Assembly (NCBI GenBank): GCA_002437585.1
Contig: DJQM01000054.1
Span: forward strand, 1-57,607
From: Clostridiales bacterium UBA6386
Lineage (GTDB): Bacteria; Bacillota; Clostridia; Oscillospirales; Oscillospiraceae
Direction of reading: 5' to 3'
DNA: 57,607 bases
Part shown: positions 51,759-57,607 of the stretch, piece after piece
Layout: each line of letters begins with the position of its first letter
Numbering within the stretch: position 1 is the stretch's first letter
Program-made: the position numbers and the translations under genes
The notes under the pieces: model-generated
What the model was told of the DNA's origin: nothing
The model's input: the letters and a program-made list of their open reading frames with translations, nothing else
The model's database searches: none

Positions 51759-51816
51759 AAAAGTTCGCTATATCATCATCTGCAAACATTATACAGCAAA
51801 TAAATGAACTTTTCAA
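51759..51816 (-). promoter_or_regulatory. Recombinase promoter flanked by an inverted repeat
   Basis: Minus strand TTGAAA (51816-51811) - 17 nt - TATAAT (51793-51788). AAAAGTTC at 51759-51766 and GAACTTTT at 51806-51813 form an inverted repeat that overlaps the -35 and the transcript start region, suggesting control by a repressor that bridges both sites. Confidence 0.7.
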
Positions 51817-51844
51817 GATGCTCTGAGAAGTTGTCAAAAAAATT

Positions 51845-51877
51845 TGGGCGGCAACCACATCCCTCGATTGCCGCCCA
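51845..51877 (-). terminator. Terminator of the MobV operon
   Basis: A 10-bp stem TGGGCGGCAA / TTGCCGCCCA, followed on the minus strand by AATTTTTTT. It closes the unit mobV-small ORF just before the recombinase promoter. Confidence 0.88.
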
Positions 51878-51884
51878 ATCTATC

Positions 51885-52064
51885 TTATCGCGTCCTTGCA
51901 GCAGTACGGCTCTTGATCATCAGACGCATCTTATTGCGCTGTTCTTCCGTGATCAGTCCCTTTGCAAATAGCGTATCATTGTAATAAGTCAGCCAGAGCT
52001 GTTCAATGACAGCCTGCTTTTTCTGTTCCGTCATGCCCGGTTTCATTTCCTTGATTTCTGCCAT
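51885..52064 (-). CDS. Small conserved element protein (SHOCT-like C-terminus)
   Basis: 59 residues. The N-terminal half is charged (MAEIKEMKPGMTEQKKQ); the C-terminal segment NDTLFAKGLITEEQRNKMRLMIKSR looks like a SHOCT-type short helix pair (L-x-x-x-G-L-I-T-x-E-x-x). Proteins of this type accompany relaxase and recombinase genes in gut Firmicute elements; the function is unknown. ATG 52064 is preferred (GAGG 6 nt before) over ATG 52082. It is 31 bp after mobV. Confidence 0.65.
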   Translation of the reverse strand: MAEIKEMKPGMTEQKKQAVIEQLWLTYYNDTLFAKGLITEEQRNKMRLMIKSRTAARTR

Positions 52065-52095
52065 AGAATTCCTCTCTTTCAAAAGTAGTATTGCC

Positions 52096-53055
52096 TCAGA
52101 TTTCCTGATTCATTCGATCGTGATGCACATATTTCCGCTTGGTGTATTCCCGGATTACGGCATCGGGGATGGAATCCACGGTGCGGCGAAGCTCATCCAG
52201 CTCGGAAAGCTTGCGCTGAATCTCCAGTTTTTTCTGAATGCTCTCACGGGATGCTGAGTTGAGCATCTTTTCCAGTTCCGCATTTTCTGCGGTCAGCTCC
52301 TTGTAGGTCTTGTCATACTTTTTCAGCTTCGTCCGCATGACCTCCACACCGGGGACGTACTTGTCCAGCAGCGTTTCCAATTCCTCTACCTTGGACTTTT
52401 TATTGAACGGATTGCTATCGTTCAAAATCGCCATGATCTGATCCTTCATTCGGTTCAGGTGTACGGCCTCCTTGAACAGCCTCGGCGGGATGTGAGTGCG
52501 TCCGGTTTCGCTGGCACTCTCGCCCCGTTCCAGATCGGGATATTTCTCGACCATGTGCTTCCAGAATTCATCCTGCCACCATGTCAGCTTTTTCTTGTTG
52601 CCAACGATTTCTTTGGCACTGAGTCGCTTGTCCTCCGTCAGCGGGACAAAACAAAGGTGCATATGGGGCGTTTTCTCGTCCATATGCACCACGGCAGATA
52701 TGATCGTGTCTTTCGACTGATGTTTTTTGATGAAGTCCAGTGCCTCGTTGAAATAGGCTCTGACCTCCGCCTTTTTCTTGCCCTTGAAGAATTTCGGGCT
52801 GGCCGTCACCAGCACCTCCACCACCCGCACGCTGTCGGAACGGGTGCGGCAGCCTGCTTCCGCGATCTGCTTTTCGGCCTCCGCACGGTATTTGCGTTCC
52901 GGGGATACCAGATGGAAGTTAAGGTGGCTACGGGAGGTGTCAATATCTGGATTGCTGGCGTACTTCTCCTTAGTGCGCTCGTTGTGGGACTCAATGTGAC
53001 CGATCTCCGGTCCCTTGTACTTGGCAAAGCGAAGAATGGCATACTGTGCTTTCAT
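52096..53055 (-). CDS. MobV-family relaxase (plasmid recombination enzyme, Pre/Mob)
   Basis: 319 residues. It would nick the element at its oriT and lead the strand into a recipient using another element's mating apparatus. The family pattern is clear: an N-terminal YAILRFAKYKG followed by the HNERTKEKYASNPDID motif, the metal-binding VHMDEKTPHMHLCFVP near residues 122-137, and a C-terminal coiled-coil. No type IV secretion genes are in the window, so this looks mobilizable rather than self-transmissible unless such genes lie to the right. Its start overlaps the upstream HTH gene by ATGA. Confidence 0.92.
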   Translation of the reverse strand: MKAQYAILRFAKYKGPEIGHIESHNERTKEKYASNPDIDTSRSHLNFHLVSPERKYRAEAEKQIAEAGCRTRSDSVRVVEVLVTASPKFFKGKKKAEVRAYFNEALDFIKKHQSKDTIISAVVHMDEKTPHMHLCFVPLTEDKRLSAKEIVGNKKKLTWWQDEFWKHMVEKYPDLERGESASETGRTHIPPRLFKEAVHLNRMKDQIMAILNDSNPFNKKSKVEELETLLDKYVPGVEVMRTKLKKYDKTYKELTAENAELEKMLNSASRESIQKKLEIQRKLSELDELRRTVDSIPDAVIREYTKRKYVHHDRMNQEI

Positions 53056-53270
53056 CGGTTATCCCTCCGTTTCTGCCAAACGATGTCGCATCCCAGCACA
53101 TCGGCCAGCTCCATGACTTCCTTGTATCGGATGCTCTCTCGTTGCAGCTTGGCGGACAGGTTGGACACGCTGTCGCTCCAGTCATATTCCTCAGCTAACT
53201 GGTCAACCAGCTCCTGCATGGTAAATCCGGCGCGGACGATCTGTGCCTTGATCTCATTTCTGATGCTCAT
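53052..53270 (-). CDS. Small helix-turn-helix protein (phage/plasmid repressor-like)
   Basis: 72 residues. The sequence SIRNEIKAQIVRAGFTMQELVDQLAEEYDWSDSVSNLSAKLQRESIRYKEVMELADVLGCDIVW has the helix pattern of a compact HTH protein of the Cro/XRE-like type found next to MobV genes. GGAGG lies 5 nt upstream of ATG 53270, and it overlaps mobV by 4 nt. It may regulate relaxase expression. Confidence 0.75.
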   Translation of the reverse strand: MSIRNEIKAQIVRAGFTMQELVDQLAEEYDWSDSVSNLSAKLQRESIRYKEVMELADVLGCDIVWQKRRDNR

Positions 53271-53298
53271 AAAATCCTCCCCAATTTTTGTGATGAAA

Positions 53299-53340
53299 AC
53301 AGCGAAGCCGGTTTGCGTTTCCGGAAACCTGCTTCGCTGT
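53299..53340 (-). terminator. Hairpin upstream of the HTH-mobV unit
   Basis: ACAGCGAAGCCGGTTT (53299-53314) pairs with 53325-53340 with one mismatch. On the minus strand it is followed by GTTTTCATC. It could end transcripts from the primase-fragment unit before the HTH/mobV genes, or be part of their leader. Confidence 0.6.
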
Positions 53341-53344
53341 TTGG

Positions 53345-53546
53345 TGTAATATTCTGTTTTCCCGAAATCCGCTGGAAACGCGGCAGCCGATGCCCTCTTC
53401 GTATGTGAGGGGTATCGACTTTCCGGAACCGTGTGACTTCGCAGGAAACCGTGCAAGCCCATGCGCATCCGTGAAGCCGGTACGCGATTCCGAGCAGCGC
53501 GGTTTCGCGGAATCATTTCGCCGCCGCGCAAATTTCTTTCCGGTTT
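53345..53546. other. Non-coding gap upstream of the mobV unit, candidate oriT zone
   Basis: The gap 53271-53546 has no gene I can support. It holds the hairpin at 53299-53340 and several short symmetric motifs, e.g. CCCTC-TTCGTATGT-GAGGG (53393-53411) and CGCGGTTTCGCG near 53498. MobV relaxases usually act at an oriT just upstream of mob, so the site is expected here, but no known MobV oriT sequence is recognised. Confidence 0.35.
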
Positions 53547-53750
53547 TCACTTATCTTGCAGATACCCCTTCCGTTTCAGCTCCGCCAGATCAGCACTCAC
53601 GTCTTCCGGATGCATCCGCGCGAGGCAGCTCAGTGCGTAAATGTCGTACCGATCCACCAGAAGCAGCGTCATCAGCAGTTTCTGCGTGCCGGTCAGGTCG
53701 CCGTCGTAAAGATGGAACAGCGGCAGTTCCTTATAATAAATCTTTCCCAT
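53547..53750 (-). CDS. Small winged-helix-like protein of unknown function
   Basis: 67 residues. The C-terminal part, LTGTQKLLMTLLLVDRYDIYALSCLARMHPEDVSADLAELKRKGYL, has the helix pattern of a winged HTH (two helices, then a strand). No known family is assigned. ATG 53750 has GGAGG 6 nt upstream. It overlaps the end of the truncated primase-finger gene by 20 nt, implying translational coupling. Confidence 0.55.
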   Translation of the reverse strand: MGKIYYKELPLFHLYDGDLTGTQKLLMTLLLVDRYDIYALSCLARMHPEDVSADLAELKRKGYLQDK

Positions 53751-53934
53751 TGGCATCCTCCTTCACGGGTAAACTGAAAATTCTCCATCCCATCCGCCCA
53801 TACAGCTTCATGCTCGGGTGCCGGTCATCGTGAAAAGGACAGCAGACCATCCCGTTTCGGCTGACACTCAGCCCGAAATGTTCCGCCGCCATTCTCGGCG
53901 TGACCGTTGTTTTGACGGCTTCAAAAATTCTCAT
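53731..53934 (-). CDS. Truncated CHC2 zinc-finger (DnaG-primase-like) protein
   Basis: 67 residues. VTPRMAAEHFGLSVSRNGMVCCPFHDDRHPSMKLYG is the first half of a CHC2 zinc finger, with the first Cys and His ligands. The second half, with the C-x2-C pair usually in F-C-F-G-C-G, is missing; after LYG the reading changes to RMGWRIFSLPVKEDANGKDLL. Either a deletion has fused unrelated sequence or this is a short variant that cannot bind zinc in the normal way. ATG 53934 has AAGGAG 8 nt upstream. Start alternatives at 53940 and 53964 lie on or before the site. Confidence 0.6.
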   Translation of the reverse strand: MRIFEAVKTTVTPRMAAEHFGLSVSRNGMVCCPFHDDRHPSMKLYGRMGWRIFSLPVKEDANGKDLL

Positions 53935-54041
53935 AAGCATTTCTCCTTTCGATATTTCCGACAAATTTCTTTGTCAACTGAATATACGGAGGAAACGTCT
54001 TAGACCGAAAGAATCAGGCGCTTGTGCAAGAAAACAAAAAA

Positions 54042-54082
54042 GCCCTCCTGCGTTTCTTGCAGAAATGCAAGCGCAGAAGGGC
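54042..54082 (-). terminator. Leftward terminator with no visible leftward gene upstream
   Basis: GCCCTCCTGCGTTTCTTGCA (54042-54061) pairs with TGCAAGCGCAGAAGGGC (54066-54082) with bulges. On the minus strand it is followed by TTTTTTGTTTT, a strong T-run. No minus-strand gene lies between here and the rightward AlbA-like gene, so it would stop antisense or small-RNA transcripts entering the primase-fragment operon. Confidence 0.65.
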
Positions 54083-54099
54083 GGCGAGTTGAAGAAAAA

Positions 54100-54141
54100 G
54101 TGATTTTCACATCCATAAGTGAATAAAAAGTGAATTTTCAC
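54100..54141. promoter_or_regulatory. Tandem operator-like palindromes before the AlbA promoter
   Basis: GTGA-TTT-TCAC (54100-54110) and GTGAA-TT-TTCAC (54130-54141), centres about 30 bp apart (three helical turns), with a half-site AAGTGAA between (54118-54124). They lie just upstream of the -35 at 54150. Likely sites for an element-coded regulator, most simply the XRE protein encoded two genes on. Confidence 0.6.
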
Positions 54142-54149
54142 TCCGCCTA

Positions 54150-54177
54150 TTGAAAATCATGAAAGAATGAGTATAAT
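54150..54177 (+). promoter_or_regulatory. Promoter of the AlbA-XRE-sigma operon
   Basis: TTGAAA - 16 nt - TATAAT, 29 bp before the AlbA-like start. Confidence 0.75.
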
Positions 54178-54206
54178 ATAAGTAAGCTACAATGGAGGTG
54201 CTGTAT

Positions 54207-55517
54207 ATGCAATATGAAAGCGAGCGCATTGAATATAAATCTCAGATGATCGATGACATCTATAAGGAGGTCATCGCATTTGCAAATACGGACGGCGGCG
54301 TGATCTATCTCGGTATTGATGATAAGGGCAACCCGATTGGCATTGACAATGTGGATGAAACTTACACGCGCCTGACCAACGGCATCCGTGATGCAATCGC
54401 ACCGGATGTGACCATGTTCGTGCGGTATGTCCTCCAGGATAATAAGGTAATTCGGATTGAAGTCGGCGAAGGCAGCTATAAGCCCTACTATCTGAAATCC
54501 AAGGGTATGAAGCCTACCGGCGTTTATGTTCGCCAAGGTGCGTCCAGTGTGCAAGCTTCCCCGGAACAGATTCGCCAGATGATAAAAGAATCGGACGGGG
54601 ATACCTACGAAGATTCCCGCAGTCTGGAACAGGACTTGACCTTTGGTGCTGCCAAAAATGCATTCCAGCACTATGGTGTGGAGTTTTCCGTCGAGAAATA
54701 TCGTGCGCTTGGCATCACGCAGAACGATATTTACACCAACCTTGCTCTGCTGCTTTCCGACCAATGCCATCACACGATCAAAGTTGCCGTGTTCAACGAC
54801 GAATTCTGCACAGAGTTCCGTGACAGCAAGGAATTCGGCGGTTCCGTGTTCAAGCAGTTCGAGGATACGGTAAACTATCTTGCTCTGTGCAACAAGACGG
54901 TTTCCACGATCAAAGGACTTGTTCGCACGGATAAGCAGGACTATCCCGAAGAGGCCATTCGTGAAGCGCTGCTGAACGCAATTGTTCACCGGGATTATGG
55001 ATTCAGCGGCAGCATCATTATCAATGTGAACGACAGCAAGATGGAGTTTATCTCTCTCGGCGGACTTCTCCCCGGTCTATCTACCGAGGATATTCGCATC
55101 GGCGTTTCTCAGCCAAGGAATAAAAAGTTGGCAGAAGTATTCCACCGTCTGCGTCTGATTGAAAGTTACGGCACCGGTATTCGACGTATTTTCAAACTGT
55201 ACGAAAACTGTCCTGTACAGCCCACGATCGAGGCAACGACCAATGCTTTCAAAATCGTACTGCCGAATATGAATGCTGCCAGTGCTGCAAGCGAAGATGC
55301 ACCGGCGACAACCGGCAAAGCCACCACGGCCATCACCCCCCAGATGAAAACTGTGATGGATTATCTGGCAGAGTACGGCGAAATGACTGACGAAGATCTG
55401 CAGGAACTGCTGAACGTCAAAAAGACGAGAGCCTATCTGCTCGCCCGTCAGATGAACGAAAATGGATTGATCGAAATCATCGGCAGAGGTGCGGGTAAGA
55501 AGTACAAACTGAAATGA
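54207..55517 (+). CDS. AlbA_2/RecG-like ATP-binding regulator
   Basis: 436 residues. The N-terminal Schlafen/AlbA_2 domain has the pattern ESERIEYKSQMIDDIYKEVIAFANTDGGVIYLGIDDKG (5-43) and YVRQGASSVQAS near 110; middle region without known motifs; HATPase_c_4 (RecG C-terminal-like) with EAIREALLNAIVHRDY near 253-268 and LIESYGTGIRRIFKLY near 317-332; C-terminal winged helix (about 385-436, DLQELLNVKKTRAYLLARQMNENGLIEI). Proteins of this class are putative transcription regulators or nucleic-acid enzymes; Schlafen-like AlbA domains also occur in phage-defence proteins. ATG 54207 has GGAGG 8 nt upstream, ATG 54192 has none. It is followed 14 bp later by the XRE gene. Confidence 0.85.
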   Translation: MQYESERIEYKSQMIDDIYKEVIAFANTDGGVIYLGIDDKGNPIGIDNVDETYTRLTNGIRDAIAPDVTMFVRYVLQDNKVIRIEVGEGSYKPYYLKSKGMKPTGVYVRQGASSVQASPEQIRQMIKESDGDTYEDSRSLEQDLTFGAAKNAFQHYGVEFSVEKYRALGITQNDIYTNLALLLSDQCHHTIKVAVFNDEFCTEFRDSKEFGGSVFKQFEDTVNYLALCNKTVSTIKGLVRTDKQDYPEEAIREALLNAIVHRDYGFSGSIIINVNDSKMEFISLGGLLPGLSTEDIRIGVSQPRNKKLAEVFHRLRLIESYGTGIRRIFKLYENCPVQPTIEATTNAFKIVLPNMNAASAASEDAPATTGKATTAITPQMKTVMDYLAEYGEMTDEDLQELLNVKKTRAYLLARQMNENGLIEIIGRGAGKKYKLK

Positions 55518-55531
55518 TTGGAGGTGCCGCA

Positions 55532-56332
55532 ATGGAACAGGTTTATCTTCCCGGGAAAATCCGTGACCGCATACAGGACTTGATGAAATCCCGAAAAGTC
55601 ACACAGGCTGAGCTTGCCACTCGCATCGGCTGTTCGGAAAGTTCTCTGAGCCGTTTCATCAACGGCAAGACGGACAAGCTGGGTGACGAAAACATCATCC
55701 GCATCGCCCGTGTGTTCAATGTCTCCACCGACTTCCTGCTTGGTGAGGCCGATGTTCCCGACCGCCTGAATTACGATATTTCCGAGCTTGGCCTGTCGGT
55801 GCAAGCGGCGAGAAATCTGTATACCCACAAAGTGAATCCTCAAGTGGTCAATGCATTGCTTGAAAACCCGGAGTTTGCCAACACTACAAACCTGATATCC
55901 GGTTACTTGGATGACGAGCTCGCCAAAGGTTTTGCGGCACAGAGTCAGCTGTACGCAACTGTCGCCGGTATGCTGAAAAGCCAACCGGAAGCAGTTGACG
56001 ATGTAAAGAAATTGCAGACGCCGGCATATCAGGCAGACCTTACCGCAATCCAACGCTCATTCATGGCTGCTGTGCAAGCAGTAAAGAAAGAGGTCGGTAA
56101 CGACCTGTCTGCCAACCGTGAATTGACCTCGCAAGCAGTGAAAAAGATATATGCCGCGTTGACCAAAGGGCAGAAAAAGCGAAATCGCAAAATCACCGCA
56201 GAGCAGATCAGTGAAGCTGTGGCACAGTCCGTTTCCCATCTGCCCGGTATTGATACAGAAGCGGTCAAGCAGATGTTCCTTGCAATGACCGGCACGGTGC
56301 AAAATCATGAAAAGGGACCCGATAACCAATGA
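55532..56332 (+). CDS. XRE-family transcriptional regulator
   Basis: 266 residues. N-terminal Cro/C1 HTH (about 8-65): IRDRIQDLMKSRKVTQAELATRIGCSESSLSRFINGKT, then a long helical C-terminal region (about 80-266) without a recognised domain, possibly for oligomerisation or partner binding; no peptidase motif (HExxH) is present. GGAGG lies 7 nt upstream of ATG 55532. It is in an operon with the AlbA-like protein and a sigma factor, whose start overlaps the end of this gene. It may bind the tandem GTGA...TCAC sites. Confidence 0.85.
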   Translation: MEQVYLPGKIRDRIQDLMKSRKVTQAELATRIGCSESSLSRFINGKTDKLGDENIIRIARVFNVSTDFLLGEADVPDRLNYDISELGLSVQAARNLYTHKVNPQVVNALLENPEFANTTNLISGYLDDELAKGFAAQSQLYATVAGMLKSQPEAVDDVKKLQTPAYQADLTAIQRSFMAAVQAVKKEVGNDLSANRELTSQAVKKIYAALTKGQKKRNRKITAEQISEAVAQSVSHLPGIDTEAVKQMFLAMTGTVQNHEKGPDNQ

Positions 56333-57035
56333 ACAGCTCTGTGCGTTGGCCAAGCGGGGAAACGCCGATGCACAGAATCTGCTGATTGAAAACAATCTCC
56401 GCTTCATCAAAAAGACTGCATACGAAGTGTGGAGCGCACAAGCAGAGTTGAACCGATCTCTGCAAATTTCACTTGACGATCTTTTGCAGGAAGGCTCGTT
56501 GGGCTTGCTCGACTGCATCGACAGCTACAATCCCGACAGCGGAAACCTATTTCTGACATACGCCGCTCCCGCAATACGGAACGCCATGATCGACTACATC
56601 CGCTCACAGAATGTATCCTTTGAGGCGAAGAATCTGAACGACATTATTTCTCTGGACGAGCTTGCAAAAGACGAGGTGCAGAGCAAGCATAATTTCATTG
56701 CCGATCCCACCAAGCAGACACCGGAGCAAATTTATCTGGCACAGGAGCGTCACGACGATATCCACCGTGCGCTTGAAATGATCGAAGCCAGAGAGGAACG
56801 GTATCTCCGTTATCGCTTTGGCTTCGATGATGAGAAGGAGCATCCGCTGACGGAGACGGCGAAGCGTTTTCATCTGTCCGAAAGCAGAGCGAAGAAAACC
56901 GAAGCGCAAGCCCTGGATAACGTGTGGTTGGAGCTGCCGTGGTGGTATGAGCAGCGGCGAACATTTCTGCTTGCATCCATCATAGAAGCATGGATTGCCG
57001 TTTCAAAAAAGATCGATGCAATGATGGATGAATGA
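56307..57035 (+). CDS. Sigma-70 family RNA polymerase sigma factor (element-encoded)
   Basis: 242 residues. Region 2 shows NLRFIKKTAYEVW and SLDDLLQEGSLGLLDCIDSYNPDSGNLFLTYAAPAIRNAMIDYIRS, the -10-binding helix; region 4 is short and HTH-like (PLTETAKRFHLSESRAKKTEAQALDNV), near 178-205. There is no sigma-70 region 1.1 or N-terminal extension, as in alternative factors. The start ATG lies 26 nt inside the upstream XRE frame. A likely role is transcription of transfer or excision genes. It may be antagonised by the XRE protein. Confidence 0.85.
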   Translation: MKRDPITNEQLCALAKRGNADAQNLLIENNLRFIKKTAYEVWSAQAELNRSLQISLDDLLQEGSLGLLDCIDSYNPDSGNLFLTYAAPAIRNAMIDYIRSQNVSFEAKNLNDIISLDELAKDEVQSKHNFIADPTKQTPEQIYLAQERHDDIHRALEMIEAREERYLRYRFGFDDEKEHPLTETAKRFHLSESRAKKTEAQALDNVWLELPWWYEQRRTFLLASIIEAWIAVSKKIDAMMDE

Positions 57036-57156
57036 TCGATGACCTTTCGGGGAAACGCGTCGCTGCGGCGGGCTTTATATACCTTTTGCTCCCCCGGCGA
57101 TGCAGCACAGCTTCGGTCGATGACCCGCACTTTGCCGCATCACCTACACCCGAAGA

Positions 57157-57195
57157 ACGAATATCCGCAAGCCTCCCGTGCTTGCAAATATTCGT
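57157..57195. repeat. Stem-loop in the non-coding region
   Basis: ACGAATAT plus GCAAG (57157-57164, 57167-57171) pair with CTTGC plus ATATTCGT (57181-57185, 57188-57195), two 2-nt internal bulges. Confidence 0.5.
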
Positions 57196-57273
57196 CCTTC
57201 TGCTGCCGCAGGAAATGGTCTGTCCGGTACGGTAACAGCCCCTTTCCAGCGTCAGCGGTCGCAAAAGGTATAA

Positions 57274-57324
57274 CACACTAGACTTTGCGAGCAAAATCGT
57301 GTGCCAACAGGGCGCTGCTCGCCC
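57274..57324. other. Candidate oriT: nested inverted repeats
   Basis: CACAC-TA-GACTTTGC-GA-GCAAAATC-GTGTG (57274-57303) is a near-perfect stem with a 2-nt centre, one mismatch and a bulge. It is followed by CCAACA and a second stem GGGCG-CTGCT-CGCCC (57310-57324). Two adjacent inverted repeats with a short spacer, in a non-coding region of an element that carries a relaxase, is how oriT sites look. The spacer sequence TGTGCCAACAGGGCG resembles nick regions in general terms only. Confidence 0.4.
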
Positions 57325-57586
57325 CTATTGGAAACCCAGAGCCAAAGGGATTGCATCCCTCTGGACACCTGCAATTTTCTTCACACGGCGGTACCCAAAC
57401 TGTAAAAATGCAGTTTGTCCCCGACGCGAAGAAAATACAAAAGGAAGCATCTGTGCAATGATCGTGAGAGCGCAATTCTTCCTTTTGGCGCTGGTGTACA
57501 GTATAATAAATAATGCTTATCGACTTAACACAGCGCGCCACAATATCTTGAAAGAGTACGATTTATTGGACAGGTAGGATGCTACA

Positions 57587-57607
57587 ATGTTCCCAAAAGC
57601 AAAAAGG
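57587..57607 (+). CDS. Start of a truncated reading frame at the window edge
   Basis: ATG at 57587 after a TAGGA site begins MFPKAKR and runs off the window. Too little sequence for identification; the next element gene is expected here. Confidence 0.4.

Larger units (their letters stand above)
57036..57586. other. Long structured non-coding region
   Basis: 551 bp without a supportable gene. Besides the hairpins listed separately it has CAAACTG-N8-CAGTTTG (57396-57417) and a weak -10 (TATAAT, 57502-57507) near its right end. The open frames here are short, have unusual composition, and show no family motif. Confidence 0.6.
50007..57607. mobile_element. Integrated mobilizable element, left part (continues past the window)
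   Basis: From about 50.05 kb the sequence is visibly less GC-rich and the gene types change to recombinase, MobV relaxase, small HTH proteins, primase fragment, XRE, sigma factor and oriT-like structure. The left end must lie between the RpiR stop (50006) and the recombinase stop (50056), in the manner of serine-recombinase elements. The exact att core is not identifiable without the partner end. Confidence 0.7.

Noticed and set aside
53345..53531. Upstream in-frame extension of the small HTH gene (MRGGEMIPRNR and on).
   Set aside because: It crosses a hairpin and lacks a ribosome binding site; ATG 53270 has GGAGG at proper spacing.
57032..57281. Short frames after the sigma factor (67-80 codons).
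   Set aside because: Overlapping frames of odd composition in a structured non-coding region; no motif, no start signal.

Overview
The window looks like the chromosome of a high-GC gut Firmicute, most likely Oscillospiraceae/Ruminococcaceae-like. The support is its GC-rich backbone with AGGAGG-type ribosome binding sites and sigma-A promoters, lipoproteins with Gram-positive lipoboxes, RpiR and LuxR regulators, a giant MBG/YDG-repeat surface protein, and short palindromic units of the GTAGGGGACGATG type. I found no tRNA, rRNA or CRISPR. The genus is an inference.

Layout. 1-0.3 kb: 3' end of a large serine recombinase, so the tail of one mobile element, inserted into a zinc-ribbon/HTH gene that is now truncated. 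0.7-4.6 kb: an M20 dipeptidase and a CtpE-like P-type cation ATPase, both leftward. 4.9-17.8 kb: a MalT/LuxR-type regulator, a 3036-residue secreted repeat protein and a lipoprotein. 17.9-31.4 kb: a YheO-type PAS regulator divergent from ridA, then a complete oligopeptide ABC transporter (SBP, two permeases, two ATPases) interleaved with two M24 Xaa-Pro peptidases, a degenerate amidohydrolase-like protein, a MalY-like PLP enzyme, a remnant aldo/keto reductase and a second aminotransferase. 31.6-37.7 kb: an RpiR regulator, a PhnD-PhnC-PhnE-PhnE-type importer and a cytoplasmic 5'-nucleotidase/cyclic phosphodiesterase. 37.8-38.3 kb: a DUF1003 membrane protein. 38.6-50.0 kb: a second peptide ABC transporter followed by murQ, an esterase, a BadF-type sugar kinase, anmK, an EIIC-like membrane protein and a MurR/RpiR regulator; together these form a peptidoglycan-fragment scavenging locus. 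50.0-57.6 kb: a lower-GC mobile element that runs off the right edge, with a serine recombinase, MobV relaxase, small HTH proteins, a truncated primase zinc finger, an AlbA/RecG-like ATP-binding protein, an XRE regulator, a sigma-70 factor and a candidate oriT.

How it works together. Three import operons share one architecture: a lipoprotein binding-protein gene, a stem-loop that probably attenuates transcription, then permeases, ATPase(s) and cytoplasmic catabolic enzymes. The first would import peptides, cut them with prolidase-like enzymes and pass the amino acids to PLP enzymes whose enamine/imine products RidA hydrolyses. The second would import an organophosphate and dephosphorylate it inside the cell. 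The third would import muropeptides or amino sugars and convert anhydro-MurNAc and MurNAc through MurNAc-6-P to GlcNAc-6-P. The substrates are inferred from gene context. The most promising candidates for new biology are the peptide/PLP/RidA operon with its metal-site-less amidohydrolase homologue, the muropeptide operon with its altered EIIC and ABC signature, and the AlbA-XRE-sigma module with tandem operators in the right-hand element.
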